A stretch of DNA of 64,000 bases from Lycium barbarum (GCF_019175385.1 NC_083339.1:111399601-111463600); one strand, 5' to 3'; shown: positions 45,989 to 59,296, counted from the stretch's first letter. Program-made: numbers and translations. Notes: generated by a model from the letters alone, not told the origin.

Positions 45989-46998
45989 AGTACATACATA
46001 TCCTCAACATCATTATTATCATCATTACTTTCATTATATCCATCCTTAAAGAATCAACTATTATAGGATGGGACTAATGGTGTCATGAGGATATCAAGAA
46101 TCATGAGCTTTAGTGATTCTAAGAATGAATTCATCTTGGAAGACATAATGGAATTCACATGAAGGTATACAATGATGGGATCATGCCTTAAGAAAGAAGA
46201 GTTAGCCTTACATACCTCTTTGTCTTCTTAACTACTTAACGTTCAACGCCAAAGCTTGAGAAATCTACATTTGAAAGGATTCATACCAAGGTTAAGTCTT
46301 AAGGACACTCTTAAATTCAAACTAGAATAGTTCATGAGCTAACAGAAATTGGGCAGCATTTCCCCTATTTCATCTACTTCTACCAAATTCCAAAACAACT
46401 CCCAATCAACAATAACATTATCAACAACAACACAATCAAGAGATTTCATTCAAGTTAAGCATCATTCAATCCCCAAAACTCCTTTCAAGATCACTCATGA
46501 TAATTGTCTCAACACCACTTCATATACACTTACATACCATACTTCCTCAACATTATTAGACTCACCTACTACAAGGTTATACTCATAACATGAATATCAA
46601 TTCAAGTTAACATATAGCTCAAAATACCTCCAAGTTCATACTTGAACCCTATTTCCACTTTTTCTTCCTTCAACCACATGGTATAACAATCAAACAACTT
46701 TAACCATATGCAAGAGATGAAAAAGCTTACCTAAATCTCACAAGAACAAGTCTTGAATCAACTTACTCTACCAAAGTGAAAAACCCTAGCATCGACACCT
46801 AAGGAAAACTTGAGTTCCACGAGCCCTAGCATGCTTCTTAGCACTTGAATCTCTTAATTCTCTTGGACTTGGCTTAGATTAGTTTATGTAGTTGAAGAGA
46901 AGGTTTTTGGAGAGATCTTGGATCTGATTTGGGAAAATAAAATGTCCAAATGAAGTGGAACGAAATATATTAAGCGTGACTGGGCAATCCTGCGCCCA

Positions 46999-47125
46999 CT
47001 TTGACGGACCGTCATCCGTCAAACTGCCCAGCTTTGCATAGCCTACTGCGGCCGTAATACGATGGTGCTCCACCATTTGACGGGCCGTCAAATATTATAC
47101 GGTTCGTCAAATGGTCTGTCAAAGT
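46999..47125. promoter_or_regulatory. Cluster of TGACGGNCCGTCA dyads in U3
   Basis: TGACGGACCGTCA at 47002-47014 and a 19-bp perfect dyad ATTTGACGGGCCGTCAAAT at 47075-47093, with half-sites ATCCGTCAAA (about 47014), GTTCGTCAAATGG (about 47103) and TCTGTCAAAG (about 47116). TGACG is the core recognised by plant TGA/bZIP factors (established knowledge). Binding here is inference. Confidence 0.55.
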
Positions 47126-49165
47126 GCCATCTTTGGATAAGTTGCTCCTTTCGATTCGTTTGACTCCCAATCCTTATGGAACCTTCTTGGAACTTGCATA
47201 ACACTTCATTAACCACACAAGAGGCCCCATAGCCCCTCCTCAAGACATTACTAAATAAATATTAGCTCAACTGTAGCGAGAACCTTTCCAAACATGGCTC
47301 ATATCTCACTTCCTTCAACGAACTTAGTTCCACATATTCATATGACTTTAAAGTCTTAAAGTACTCACTTAAAGTTATCAAATACTCTACTTAATATCAT
47401 AAGGACCTCATGTCCACTTTAGGCTCGTGCTAGTCTATTTATGATTCACACGACTCGAAATATTTGAGATGTAACAAATAGCCCGAGACCAGGTGCTAGA
47501 GCCAGAAACTACGGTTGGCACCAGAGGGTGAGTGATAGCCAGAGGGAGTGGTGAAGCTTGAGGCTGCAGGGCTTCCCCATCCAGGGGTAGGGCTTCTGCG
47601 ATAGGTCAGCAACGTGAGAGGTCCCCGTCTCCAAATCCCGAGCATCAGCAGGTTCGAGACCAGTCTACTGAGGATGATGTGGCCCCGGCACGGACACAAC
47701 CCGAGATCACTTCTTATCAGACTATGCAGGATACTATGGCTAGAGTCTTACTCCATCTAGATACCCAACAGGCTGCCGCTAGTGTTACTAGTCCTGGCGA
47801 AGGTTCTCAGAGCAGAGTTGGGGCGCAGACCCCTGAGCAAAGACCTACTCGGGTAGCACACCTCGCTACAGCTATGGCTTCCCGCATTGGTACTGTACTA
47901 GCCCCGGGTGATGATCTTAGGCCCATGGAGGGCGCTGTTATGACCATGTCTAATTAGGATCTTGTTGGGACATTTAGGAAGTTGGACCCGCCGTGGTTTT
48001 CAGGTACTTCTTCTGAGGAAACTTATGAGCTCATCTTGGATATGCATGAGTTACTACATAGCATGGGAATCGTAGAGTCTCATGGCGTTGACTATGTGTC
48101 CTACCAGTTTTGTTGTGACCCGAAGACTTGGTGGAGGTATTTTATGGCTTGCAGTCCTGAAGGTTCCTCTCCCCTGACTTAGACTCAGTTCTACCGGGCC
48201 TTTCTTGAGAAGTATGTGCCCTGGTCTTTGAGAGAGGTGCGTAGGGAGGAGTTTCTTCATCTTGACCAGAGGGGTATGTCTTTGGAGACCTATGTGACCC
48301 GTTTTCTATATCTGGCTCGTTATTCCACTCCTTTGATCCCTACTGAGGCCGACAGGATTAGGCGTTTCGTTGGTGGGCTAGTCGGCTCTCTACAGATTCC
48401 TTGCTTTAAGATGAAAGTTATGGGGGCTTCCTTTCAGTCCATCACCGAGCATGCCTCTATGGTTGAGGGCGCTAAAGCCCTTACATTTGGTAGTGGTGAC
48501 AAGAGACCGTGTCAGACTGGGAGTTATAGTGGTTCTAGTTCGAGGGGCGTCAGTCAGTCTTTTAGGCCGTATCAGCCATATTCCGGCCGCCCTGTGCACT
48601 CAGCCTTACAGGCTTATTCTAGTAGGCCATCTAGACATAGGGCCTCCGAGAGCTCGATATCTCGACTAGTTGACAAGATTACTCTAGCTGGGTCTTTAGT
48701 TTTAGTCCATCGAACTCTGGCTTCTAGAGGTTTCTTTTTATACAGAGCGATTGGTCATTTTGCTCGATATTTTCCATGACCCGAGTAGGGTCAGCAGTTC
48801 CAGAGGACTCCAACATCTTTAGGTAGCCGAGGTGGTGTTCTTTCGAGAGTTGGATCTCAATCTGGATGTGGTAGGGCCTAGTTTTACTCATTCCCAAGTA
48901 GACTCGAGGCAAAGGCCTCAGATGCTGTGATTTCAGGTACCTTTTTTGTCCGACGTAGAGCAACATCTGTGTTATTTGATCCTGGATTCACTTATTCGTG
49001 TGTGTTTGCATATCATGTTGTGTGACTGGGATTGCCTTGTGATAGCATATTTTTACCTGTTCATGTGTCTGCTCCAATCGGAGATTCTGTCGTGGTTGAT
49101 TGAATTTATCGATCATGTTTGGTTACTTTTATGGGTTATGACAGTTGGTATTGTGCGATAGGCGG

Positions 49166-50407
49166 AATTTAGAAAGTTCTCAGTTAGAGTTGAGTGAGTT
49201 AAGGGAAGCTATTATAAATAGATTTTGTGACCTACTATTATCACCTCTGAGTGTGATTGCTGAGTAGCTTAAAGAGGGAAGTCTTCGGAAATAGAATAGT
49301 GATAGGTGGAAATTTTTGTGAGATTCATGATTGGCAATTAGTAATAAGCATATTTCAGTGAACCGACATGTCGGGAATTATAAGAAATGTCTTGGTGGTA
49401 CACCGTTGGAAAGTTCGTAACATTCTACAGTGGATGAGATAGCGTGCTTAAAGAGAGAGAATTGTGGAGTTCCTATCATGTGAGGCTAGAGTTATATTTT
49501 CGGGGTGGGACCCTACTGATGGTAGTTCAGTATGATTGCAAGTAATATTGACTAGACAATTGGGGTAAGCGTTTTTGGATATTAAAGACTTGGGAGTAAT
49601 TGCGTGAGATTTAGAGCGGCAGTTGTAAGATTGGGTATTTTTGAAAAATTTATGGGTATATCGAGGTGATACAATGAGGGGTTCGATGTTATATAATTAT
49701 TATATGAGGCTTCAGGTTTCGCGTCGAAAAGTTTGGGGTTGTGTCGGATTTGCATTTCGGGTGAAGGTTGAGAAACATGAAAATTGAAATCGTAAGGTAT
49801 AGCTCTTCAGTACTAAGTTGATAACTGGGGTAGGACTCCACTTATGGAGTTGAAATTGATAGACATGATCTGTTATGCGTGGTATGATTGTTGCTGATAT
49901 TAGAGAGTGGTGCATTTGTTCAGGGTCAGCGTGGTGCGAGTTAAGTTGAAAGGTCTATGAGTACACTTCTAAGAATATATCTAATGACTTGGAGCGTTTC
50001 AGCTCAGATTTGAGGTATGACAGATTTACCAAGTTGGTTAAGGTTTTCTAATGGATTTAATGATACTTTCATAGAACAGTTGTTTGGGACAGAATGAGGT
50101 TATAAAATGAGCCTAGTACAGATTTGAGGAGGAACTATTGTGTGAGAGGTCTCTATAGTGATCAGTTATTTGCCCGACATGATAATCAGTGGTATGGTTT
50201 CTGCATTGTGATTTGAAGGTTTAAGAAGATGCGGAACTGGCCAAGTTGGCTGCCAGTAAGATCAGTTTTTGATGGAATTGCGTAGAGATCGCAGATAAAT
50301 CAAGAACTTCTTCTGACAAGAGTAAGTTATGGGTTCAGAATTTTTCTATATGTGTGTTCTTATGTTTCTAAGGAATCGCGGTACGAGAAATGACTCTAGT
50401 AAGTGCG
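49166..50407. other. Unassigned interior of Tekay copy 3
   Basis: About 1.2 kb between the broken protease and the 3' LTR. No RT or integrase motif and no long open frame. Probably degraded or unrelated element sequence; the origin is unknown. Confidence 0.5.
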
Positions 50408-51886
50408 AAGGAAAATTTTGGTGGAGATTCCTAGTGGTAAGTTCTCCTAATCCTCTTTACTAATTCCTTGTTCCTAATCGTCATAGATTCCTCTTTCCTT
50501 AGTAATCCCTTAGTAATAGAAGATAAAAGTGGAGTTAATGAATGTTCCATCTAGGCTTATTAATGATGAAATTGATGGAGTTTATGCTAGATTTTGATAA
50601 ACCTAAGGTTATTGATCATTTATCTTCCATTACTAGTGTTGAATTCTTAAATCAAAAAGTTAGGGTTTATACTCAAAATTGAGGGTTTTGCTTCAATTTC
50701 GAAATTAGGGGATTTCATGAGTTAAATTAGCAATTAGTTGTTGGGTTATGATGACCTAGTGCTTAATTTGATATTTTACACCCGAATTTTCCATTTTGAC
50801 CTTGTGGGCCCGTTTTCCCAAATTCTAGGGTTGAATTTGACCTAAATTGAATGATAGCAATATTAGTATCGTTCTTCATGATTTCTAATCTAGATTTTGA
50901 ATATGCCTAGACTTCATTGATATTGAGGCTCAGTGGAAGGGCAAGGCTATAGAGTGATCGTTGGTGTTGCTGTTCAGCCATCCAGGTAGGTTATGGCTTA
51001 TCCTTGGTGAGACTTCGTGTAACGAAGCATATATTTAGATTATATTATTGGAGAAAGCATGTAAACCTTCGGGTATGAAGTTGGGTTGGATATTGTATTA
51101 GGTTGGGCCCTGTTGTGTGATTGGGGCTAGCCACACTGATACTTTCGTTCGGAGTACATGTGTACACTGCATTGCATCGCATTGGCATTCTTACCTCTTT
51201 GCATTGCATTGCATCTTGGCTTATATTGTGATGATCCGATGTTGTACTTGTGTTGATTGAATTCAGATTGGATATATATTGAGATTTGACATACTTGGGT
51301 TTAGATGCTTCAACCTAGGTGATGACGGATACTTGTTTCTGAGTGTGTGTGACTTATACTTGTTGATTTATCTGCCTATCCTGCTTTATTGTCTGAGTTG
51401 TGTTAGTTATACTTAGTCGGCCGATGATACCTACCAGTATTGTTGTTTTGTACTGACCTGCACTTGCTGCATTCCTTTATGAATGCAGAGTATCAGGTTG
51501 GGTCTGCTTCCATCTCTTGTGACTGATAGTCGCCATCAGCATAGCATCGAGTTTGCAGGGTGAGCACGAGACGTTTGCTGCCTTGAAGACTCTTCCTGTT
51601 TATGTCTTACTACTTCTATTCTGAGACATAAACAGATTGATGTATTATTATATTTAGACTTGTATATTTTTCATTAGATGCTCTTGTATGGCTTAGACCA
51701 GACCCTAGGGGTATTTTCCTTAATTCTACGCTATTTCTATTTTATATTATGGTGAGACTTACACAATTATTCTCTTCCGCATGATTTATTTATTTACTTA
51801 TGTCTTTATTTCTTTTGAGTTGAGGGTTCGCTTACTGAGGTGGGGAAGGTAAGTGCCCGCACGACTTAACCAAATTGGGTCGTGAC
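50408..51886 (+). repeat. 3' LTR of Tekay copy 3, truncated and internally deleted
   Basis: From ATTTTGGTGGAGATTCCTAG it is collinear with the 5' LTR from about 42488 and ends GGGTCGTGACA. Relative to the 5' LTR about 0.9 kb is missing (5' LTR 43206 to about 44112, junction near 51134), including the tandem array. The U3 region is absent. Donor-like GTAAGT (about 50439) and acceptor-like ATGCAG (about 51488) are kept. Confidence 0.88.
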
Positions 51887-52676
51887 AAAATCTTGAAGAG
51901 AAACAATGCATATACAGAGGTTTGACTCATTTTTCAATACCGGTAAAATCACCATCCGGTCAACAATGGTAGAATCCCAGTTGTGGTTCATAAATTTATT
52001 CCCACTAAATCCCATGACTCATGAATTTTAAATTCATAATCAAAATCTGATTTTGATTGGAAATCGATGGTTAATTGAGCATTTTACCAAATTTATCCCT
52101 AAGGCAAGAAACTCACCAAAATCTCATGATTTTGATGTTAGATTCATGATCCAAACATGTTATAATGATCAAAGAAGGCATGGAAATGTTACCTTAATGT
52201 TTCTCCTTGATCCCCAATGTTTTTCATCTTTTCCCCCACAAGCTATGCTCTCAAAATCTCCAAAAAATAATAATGAGTTTGCACCAGATTGTCTTTTATA
52301 ACACAACTGGGAAGAATTTGGTGTTTTTATAATTGTTACACCAGAAAAATATGAACTCATTTATTTCATTTTTAGTTATCCGAAATATATCAAACGGATC
52401 AGAACTGGACGGGACCAGTTTCTATAAGTTATAAATAATAAGATGGGCCTAACAATGTGATCAAATTACCGTTTGGACCATATATGCACAAAATAAGGGG
52501 CCGGATTTATTTTTTAAGAAAAAACTATATATTAGCAATGCCTTGCAAACCCCCCGAAACCACCTCAGAATCTAAACAAATTTTACAGATAAGTCCTAAA
52601 TAGTTATCTCGAGTTACCAGAAGTCTCGAAACATGATTCGGACTTCTAAAACAAAAAATGGTCGGGTCATCACACT
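51887..52676 (-). repeat. 5' part of the old minus-strand LTR
   Basis: On the minus strand it starts TGTGATGACCCGACC at 52676. The left side is cut at the end of Tekay copy 3. The frame 52053-52301 (82 codons) matches no known domain. See the parent entry at 34856-52676. Confidence 0.55.
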
Positions 52677-52744
52677 ATATATGGCTATACCCAACCTAAG
52701 GCTAAGAAAAAGTATTCCATATAAACAAGGAATTCCCTAAAGCA

Positions 52745-53300
52745 ATTTGTTTCAAATCTTGAAAGGAACAACCCTGATTTCTCTCTTGCACCCTACCCCC
52801 GAGACTTACAACTTGTTTCATGATATCATTCTGCTAGCAAATGGCTACATTGTTTATCAGCGTCCACGAGAGGACGTGCTCGACATCTTTGAATCCATGG
52901 GATTCAAATACCCTGACAGAAAAGGCGTGGCCGATTTCTTGCAAGAAGTATGCTTTATATGAAACGAGGATGATAAAGTTTTAGAAGCGTTGATGCGATG
53001 TCGGTTCTAACATGAAATGTTTGGAATTTCTTGCAGGTGACATCTAAGAAGGATCAACAACAATATTGGGTAAGGAGGGATGAACCTTACAGGTTTATCA
53101 CATCAAAAGAATTTGCTGAGGCTTAGCAGTCTTTCCATGTTGGAAGAAAAGAAAGTGATGAGCTTGCAATCACATTTGACAAGAGCAAAAACCGCCCGAT
53201 CACGCTGCTTGACATTCCACTACAGACAACTCAAAGAGATCTTTTCTACTCTTTTACTTTTCTATTCTTCAATTCACTGTTATTTACTCATGTCATTATT
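52745..53300 (+). pseudogene. Fragment of a plant ABCG (PDR-type) transporter gene
   Basis: Exon-like part 1 (about 52747-52948) encodes [60 protein letters not shown] and DFLQE. This is the region after Walker B in the first nucleotide-binding domain of full-size PDR transporters, including the D-loop/H-loop neighbourhood. An intron with GT (52949) and TTGCAG (53037) ends follows. Part 2 encodes VTSKKDQQQYWVRRDEPYRF, ITSKEFAEA, a TAG, then QSFHVGRK; similarity fades by about 53220-53300. Retained intron means a DNA-level copy, not a processed one. Membrane domains and the other nucleotide-binding domain are absent. Confidence 0.9.
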
Positions 53301-54015
53301 CTTATAAGCAAGTTCTTAGCATCAAGGAATTAATATTTGGTCATTATAATCTGCGTATCCTTAACCTCAAATATAAATTTTGATTGTAAAATCTAAGTAT
53401 CAGATTTTAGGTTTAACATTAGGTTTGTCTAGTGACAACAACTATACCAAATGGAGAGCCAAGCATCAGCATACATTGAGTTCAAAACTCACAATACCGC
53501 ACACTACATGATATATCTTACACTTGCGCACATCACAGCTGACAGTGTAATTTTCCTTCTGTTTCTATTTATGTGACATTATTCTTTTATTATTTCATTC
53601 TCAATAAAATGTTACATTTCTATATTAATAAATAATTTAATTTAAACATTTCATTTTTTCCTTAATCAATTAGAAAGTTTGATAACTACACTTATGGCAT
53701 GTTTAAAAACACAAATTAATCTCAAAAGTTTTTGTTGAAGACATAATTTCTTAGGAATAATTAAATAGATATGGTGTCTTCTTTTAAAATTATAGATGAG
53801 CTACTCACACAATTGAACATAGTATCAAAACAATCACACGTGTTGGGTTCAAATCTCACTGCCACTCATTACAAAAATAAAATAAAATTACATATGCTTG
53901 GCTTTTGGTATATATATTTGTGTTGTTGTAATATTATTTTAGGTAATTCCTAATAATTTTCAATTTGTTTGAGTGTTTTGTGAATAATTTATATTTGAGG
54001 TGTTTAGCTGAATGT
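53301..54015. other. Unassigned interval
   Basis: AT-rich sequence without a long open frame or a recognised repeat. The 60-codon frame at 53771-53953 matches nothing known. Confidence 0.4.
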
Positions 54016-54643
54016 AGATGCATATGTTTTAATATATAGTTATTGTGATGAAACTCTTGAAAGAATATTTTGAGTGTGGCAAACTAAGTCATCATACCCC
54101 TCAATGTAAAAGAAGATTCGGAGAAATGATAATCCCGCAAACTAAAATAAAATTGACTAAGCGGATGATATAATTACTGTGATCATTTCTTAAGTGAATC
54201 TTGTGGCTAATGTGGGATATTGGGTGTTTGATGACTGTGGTGCGACTAAGTATATTTGTGCTAACAAAATTATTTTTGTGTCCGACACCCATGTTGAAGA
54301 AGAAGAATGAATTATTTGTCTTGGTGATTCTAGAACTACTCAAGTTCTTGGAATGGAAAAGTTCTTCTCAAAATCACTTCTGAAAAACATTAGCGTTAAC
54401 TGAGGTGGTACGTACATGTTCCTAATATTTGAATAAATTTGGTTTTAATGAAATTACAAGTTGGGTGAAGATGTCATTTGAGTTTGATAAGGTGTTAACA
54501 AAAATAGCATCTTTGTGGGCAATGAATATTATAACTATGATTTATATGTGCTTAACAATTTTTTGAGTTGTAGATGAAAATAATAATATATGTTTATATT
54601 TATTTGATTCATGAGTCATTTAATACGATTTATATATAACTGA
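54016..54643 (+). pseudogene. Copia remnant: CCHC knuckle, protease and pre-integrase (Tork-like)
   Basis: Decayed frames encode YFECGKLSHHTPQCKRR (about 54065-54115, a zinc knuckle with one Cys lost), VNLVANVGYWVFDDCGATKY with ICANK (about 54195-54270, protease with D-C-G-A in place of D-S-G-A), LGDSRTTQVLG and a trace of the pre-integrase region (FEFDKVLTKI-like, about 54475). The order and motifs resemble Tork/Tnt1-like copia Pol. Multiple stops and shifts. Its 3' continuation lies beyond solo LTR 3. Confidence 0.85.
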
Positions 54644-54648
54644 TTAAG

Positions 54649-57267
54649 TGTAACGACCCGTTTGGCCGTTACAGTACTTTTGACCTTGTTGACCTTTTTT
54701 CGAGCTTTATTAGCTTATATTAGACTTGCGGGGACGGGTGGAATAATTTCCGAGGTCATCGGGTGAATATTAGCTTGGTTTTGTTTTTGTCATAATAAGC
54801 CTTAAAGCGAAAAATGTTTGACTCAAAATTAACCTTTGGGTAAACGGACCTTTTTTGGAAATTCGTCGATTCCAAGAGGTCCGGATGATCATTTGTAACT
54901 TACGTGTAGATTCGGTTCGGTTCTCAATGTACTAAGGTGCATTTTGGGACATGGGTTGGAAAGTTGGTTTTTGGCTATTGGGGGTTGAATTAGTCAACGA
55001 GACCCCAGTTGGAATTCCGAGCCACAAGTGCGTTCATAGTGTGTTTTTATGTAAGTGTGCATATCTGGTTTGTGTGTGTGAGGCCTCGGGTAATTAGTCA
55101 GATTTCGGGTTGAGACTTGTGGAGTTGTGTAAAAATATGGTGTCTGGTGTACCGCTATGGCGGCAGCGGTATCGCCATAGCGATGGCCCGCCGCTATAGC
55201 AGTGTAGAGTAATTATGAGTGACCGCCATAGCGGTAATGTCATCGCCGCAGCAATCCCATCGTAGCGGATTGCAGAGCACTGTAGCGGTCGACGGGGACT
55301 TAAATGCCTTATAACCTTTTTAAAACCCTATCACTCCTTATTCATTACTCTCGGTTCTAGAGCTATTTTGAGAGCAAAATAAGAGATTCTGAGGCAATTC
55401 TTCATTGGGGTAAGTTCATCTAATCCTATTCTTCATTTATGATTCATAATCCACCTTAGAAACTCCCTAATTCATGCTAGAGTCTTCCAATAACATAAGG
55501 ATTAAAGAGGATTTTTGGGTGTCTTTCTTGAATGACCTTTTGATTATCAAACTTTGATTTGTTGATGGAATAAGCTTATATTAGTATGGAATTGATGGTT
55601 AATATCTTTATAAACATGAATCCTTCTTTATTAGTAACCAATTTAGGAATTTGAGAGTTAGGGTTCATACCCAAATTGGGGGGTTTCACTTTAAATACGA
55701 ATTTAGCTTAATATTGAGTTGTTTTAGGAATTGATTAGTGAGTTTTGATCACTTAGACTTGAATTGCAAGTTTCACTTTTGAAATTCCCGTTTTGCCCTT
55801 GTGGGCCTGTTTTCCTAAATTCCATAGGCTTAAGTTGACCAAATTAAAAGCCTAGCAATATGGTTATTGTTATTCATGATTTCCAATATAGATTACGTTA
55901 TGAATAGACCTTGAGTATTTGGAGACATTAAGGAAGGGCAAGGCGCTCGCGTGATTTGTTTGGGATTCCTGCTCGGCACTCCAGGTAGGTTATGGTTTAC
56001 CTTTTTGGTTAGACTCCGGTTAGCGACTCATATGTAGTACTGGGGAATTTTTTGGAGACATCATGTGAACCTTCACGTATGAATTTTGGGATGGAATTCT
56101 TAGGTTGGTACTGTTGTGTGACTTGTGTGTTCGGGCTTGTGGCCTGTAGAATCCCTAGGTTTATACTTGGCTTTTCTTATGCGAATTGGTGGCTTCTATG
56201 TATTATGGAAGACTGGTTGGAAGGAACGGATTCATGTGATACTTGTACTATGATGGTTGTCCTTATATGAATTGACTGGAATCCATATGTTATTTATAAT
56301 ATTCTCATTGCATGACATACTTTCTCATATCCATGATATATCTGTCTTGATCGTGATATTGGAAGATGGTGATGACGGAGGTAAGTATGATTCATGCGAC
56401 ATTATTATATTTGTGTAGCCATCTCTATGCTGTGTGATACGAAGTGGCTAGCAATGATATTGGATGGAGGAGTCATTCTAGGCTGTGTGATACGAAATGA
56501 CGGTACATGGACTTTAGCGGTCCCCCATGGGTCATGATTGTCGAGAGGTGGATATCGTCCCCCCGGAGCATGAGTGTATCATTGCATTGCATTCTATTTG
56601 CATACACATTACATCTTCTTATTGTCATTTGGATTGATATTGATCTTCGGTTATATTTGAGTTATTGGGTGATTATTTGGTGATGTTTGGATTCGTGAAA
56701 TAATTGAGACATCGTTTGGTAATTAATTGTACTACTTGGAATTGTTGACTTGTATCTATCTGTGAGCATGATTATCTTTCTATTTCCTTGTTTACATGCG
56801 TGATCTAACTGTTGTCAGCCTATGATGCTTGCTCAGTACCGTGTTTTGTACTGATGCTACCTTGCTGTACTCTTTTCATGAGTGCAGAGTACGCTGTTGG
56901 AGAGACTTCCACCCCTCGTGACTGATCCCGAGGCTTGATTCACTAGCATCCAGGGCGAGCACTTGGAAGATCGGCAACCCGGATGGCTACTCTTTCATTA
57001 CTTGTCTTATTTCTATCCTTGAGATAGTATTTTTCAGACTTACTATGTATTCAAACTTCATCTATGTAGTAGATCTTGTACGACTTAGACTAGATTCATT
57101 TGGGCATGTATTATTCCGCACTTATTATTACTTTATGTCAGACTGATTTATATTATTGTTGGGAGTTGACTGCATTTATTTGCTTGGGTGTTGGTTAAGG
57201 GACGGGTTCGCCTACCGAGGTGGGAAAATGGTAGGTGCCCGCACGTTTTTCGAGTTGGGGCTTGACA
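54649..57267 (+). repeat. Solo LTR 3 (Tekay type), TTAAG duplication
   Basis: It begins TGTAACGACCCG and ends GGGGCTTGACA (2619 bp), flanked by perfect TTAAG (54644-54648, 57268-57272). It is clearly related to the LTR at 16145-18796: a cluster of CCGCTATAGC-type dyads (55151-55300), a promoter-like AAAACCCTATCAC (about 55322), donor-like GGG-GTAAGT (GT at 55410), box CCCCCATGGGTCATGA (about 56522) and acceptor-like GTGCAG ending at 56887. The predicted intron is 1478 bp in both LTRs. Confidence 0.95.
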
Positions 57268-57272
57268 TTAAG

Positions 57273-57380
57273 AGGCATTAGCCACTCTAAGGTGATATGG
57301 GTCTTTGATTCTAATTTTACGTGTGTCAATTATTTATTAGAAAAAAAAAACAGTTATATGAGGTAGTGTACTACTTATCT
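57273..57380. other. Copia remnant flank
   Basis: Short sequence between solo LTR 3 and the terminal-inverted-repeat element; no recognisable motif. Confidence 0.4.
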
Positions 57381-58100
57381 AAGTTACTCGGACTCGGCAG
57401 TTTGGGTGCCGTACCCGTATTGACACGACACTGACACGGCTAAGGGTATGGGATCTGTATCGGATCCGATCAAACGATATCGAGTGTGTTGATCAAAATT
57501 TTGGGGAAAATTTGAGATTTGATTTCCCAAAGTAAAGATTTGGGGAAGACGACGCAAGAAAGAACGAAGAAGAAGAAGAAGAAGAAGAAGAAGAAGAAGA
57601 AGAACGGACCTAATTAGGAATTGACCAATTTATTAATTAACCCTTCGCTAATATGCTGCCATGTAGACTTATGGGATAAACATTACATGTACTATATCTT
57701 CAAGAGTTTTTAAGTTTATAAAATTAGGGTTTCAACTGTACCAATAATAATTAGAGATTAATTTTAATTGCACCAGTAATAATTAGAGGTTTAATCTAAA
57801 TAATAAATAATTTTTTTAATTGTAAATTAAATATAACTGTATATGCTTTGAAGGCACACATTTTTCATTTAAATAAACTTCATATATATTACAAATAAGT
57901 ATATGCTCTAAGTAAACAAATTTTATTAATTAAAAATATTCTTATAGCTATATTTTTAGATTTTTAATTTATATTTGCCGAATCCCTGCACCCGTACCAT
58001 ACCTAGATCCGTATCCCCGAATCCTAAAATTTTGATCATGAAGGATCCGACCTTGGATCCATAACCGTGTCGGACACTCGCACCCGAGTCTGAGTAACTT
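57381..58100. mobile_element. Putative non-autonomous terminal-inverted-repeat element
   Basis: It starts AAGTTACTCGGACTCGG and ends CCCGAGTCTGAGTAACTT, 16-17-bp inverted termini with one or two mismatches. Subterminal GACACG and GTACCCGTA motifs also appear in inverted orientation at the other side. The interior holds a (GAA)n tract (57560-57603) and AT-rich sequence without a transposase. No clear target duplication was seen, so the superfamily is not assigned. Confidence 0.65.
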
Positions 58101-58519
58101 TGTTGCTTATAGCCAACTTTTTGTGTTATGAATATCATTCTACTTAAAAGAATATTATATCTAGTTTTACTTTCTTGGTAGATATGTAAAATTCACTTTT
58201 TGTGGATACAATACAAAGTTATCCCACAACCATAAAGTTTTTAAAAATGTGGGGGTCACAATGTTTTATTAAAGTTATGTCGAGAGATTATTTAAAAGTG
58301 ATAATATTCCACGTGGTCTTGCTATTCAAAATATTTTTGAAATAAATTTGATTAACTATCCATTCATAGAGTAAATGAATTGTATGTTTGACGAGTGGTA
58401 ACTAACACCATATAATTTTGTGAACTACTGAGTGCAAATGTCGAACAAATGCATAACAAAAGCATGCATGTTGATTATCCTAAAAGTAAACTGGAAATAT
58501 TTTCTTGTGAATTGTGAAA

Positions 58520-58950
58520 AAAATTATTCTCTTAGACTGAAATATTTAAAAGTGTGGGGGGTCTTGTGCTAATCTTATGCTACTCAATTTTGAAAAGAAA
58601 AAGAATATATGAGAGGTACCACAATTATGGTACTATACATAGTGAATTTTTTGAGTTGGTTGGTGATGAGGCTAAGTGGTTAAGAGACCTCTTAGTGAGT
58701 ATTCCAATTGGAATAAAACCAACATCTTTTGTGTCTATACATTGTGGTTGTCAAGCAGCAATAGCTATAGTGAAAAATAAACTTTTTATTGGCAAAAAAT
58801 AGACACATTTATTTGAGATATAATGTGATAAAGCAGCTAATGTGGGATAAAAGTATTTACGTAAATTGTATGAAGTCGGAAGTGAACTTGATCAATTCAC
58901 AGACTAAAAGAAGCACCAAGGGGAGTGAGACTTTTTTGTCAACTTGAGAA
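58520..58950 (+). pseudogene. Copia remnant: RNase H fragment (Tork-like)
   Basis: Frame 58554-58802 contains SEFFELVGDEAKWLRDLLVS, IHCGCQAAIAIVKNKLFIGK and ends at a stop; weaker traces continue to about 58910. These match the C-terminal RNase H of Tork/Tnt1-like copia Pol (EAEWLRDLL, CDCQAAI and AKN blocks). It is probably the 3' end of the same remnant seen at 54016-54643, with integrase and RT deleted. Confidence 0.85.
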
Positions 58951-59225
58951 AATCAACAATGATGGTAACCCAACCTAAACAATGATGGTAACCCAACCTA
59001 TGTGATTGGAGATCCCATGAATTAGGTTCATATGTGTGTTGACACCCAATTTTGTCCCGCCTTCCTCCAAAATATTTATTTACGCTTCTAATATTTTTGG
59101 CAACTTAAGAAATAATTATTTATACTTTACTATAATTATTAGCTTTTTATTAATATCAGTGTTTCATTATCCTATTGTAATCACTAGCTGTTATTTTATT
59201 TTTTTATCGTTACTACTACCACTAT

Positions 59226-59242
59226 TATCATCATCATCATCA

Positions 59243-59277
<35 letters not shown>

Positions 59278-59296
59278 ATTATTATTATTATTATTT
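59226..59296. repeat. (ATC)n(ATT)n microsatellite
   Basis: ATC triplets followed by about fifteen ATT triplets. It gives rise to Leu/Ile-rich and Asn-rich artefactual frames on the two strands. Confidence 0.95.
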
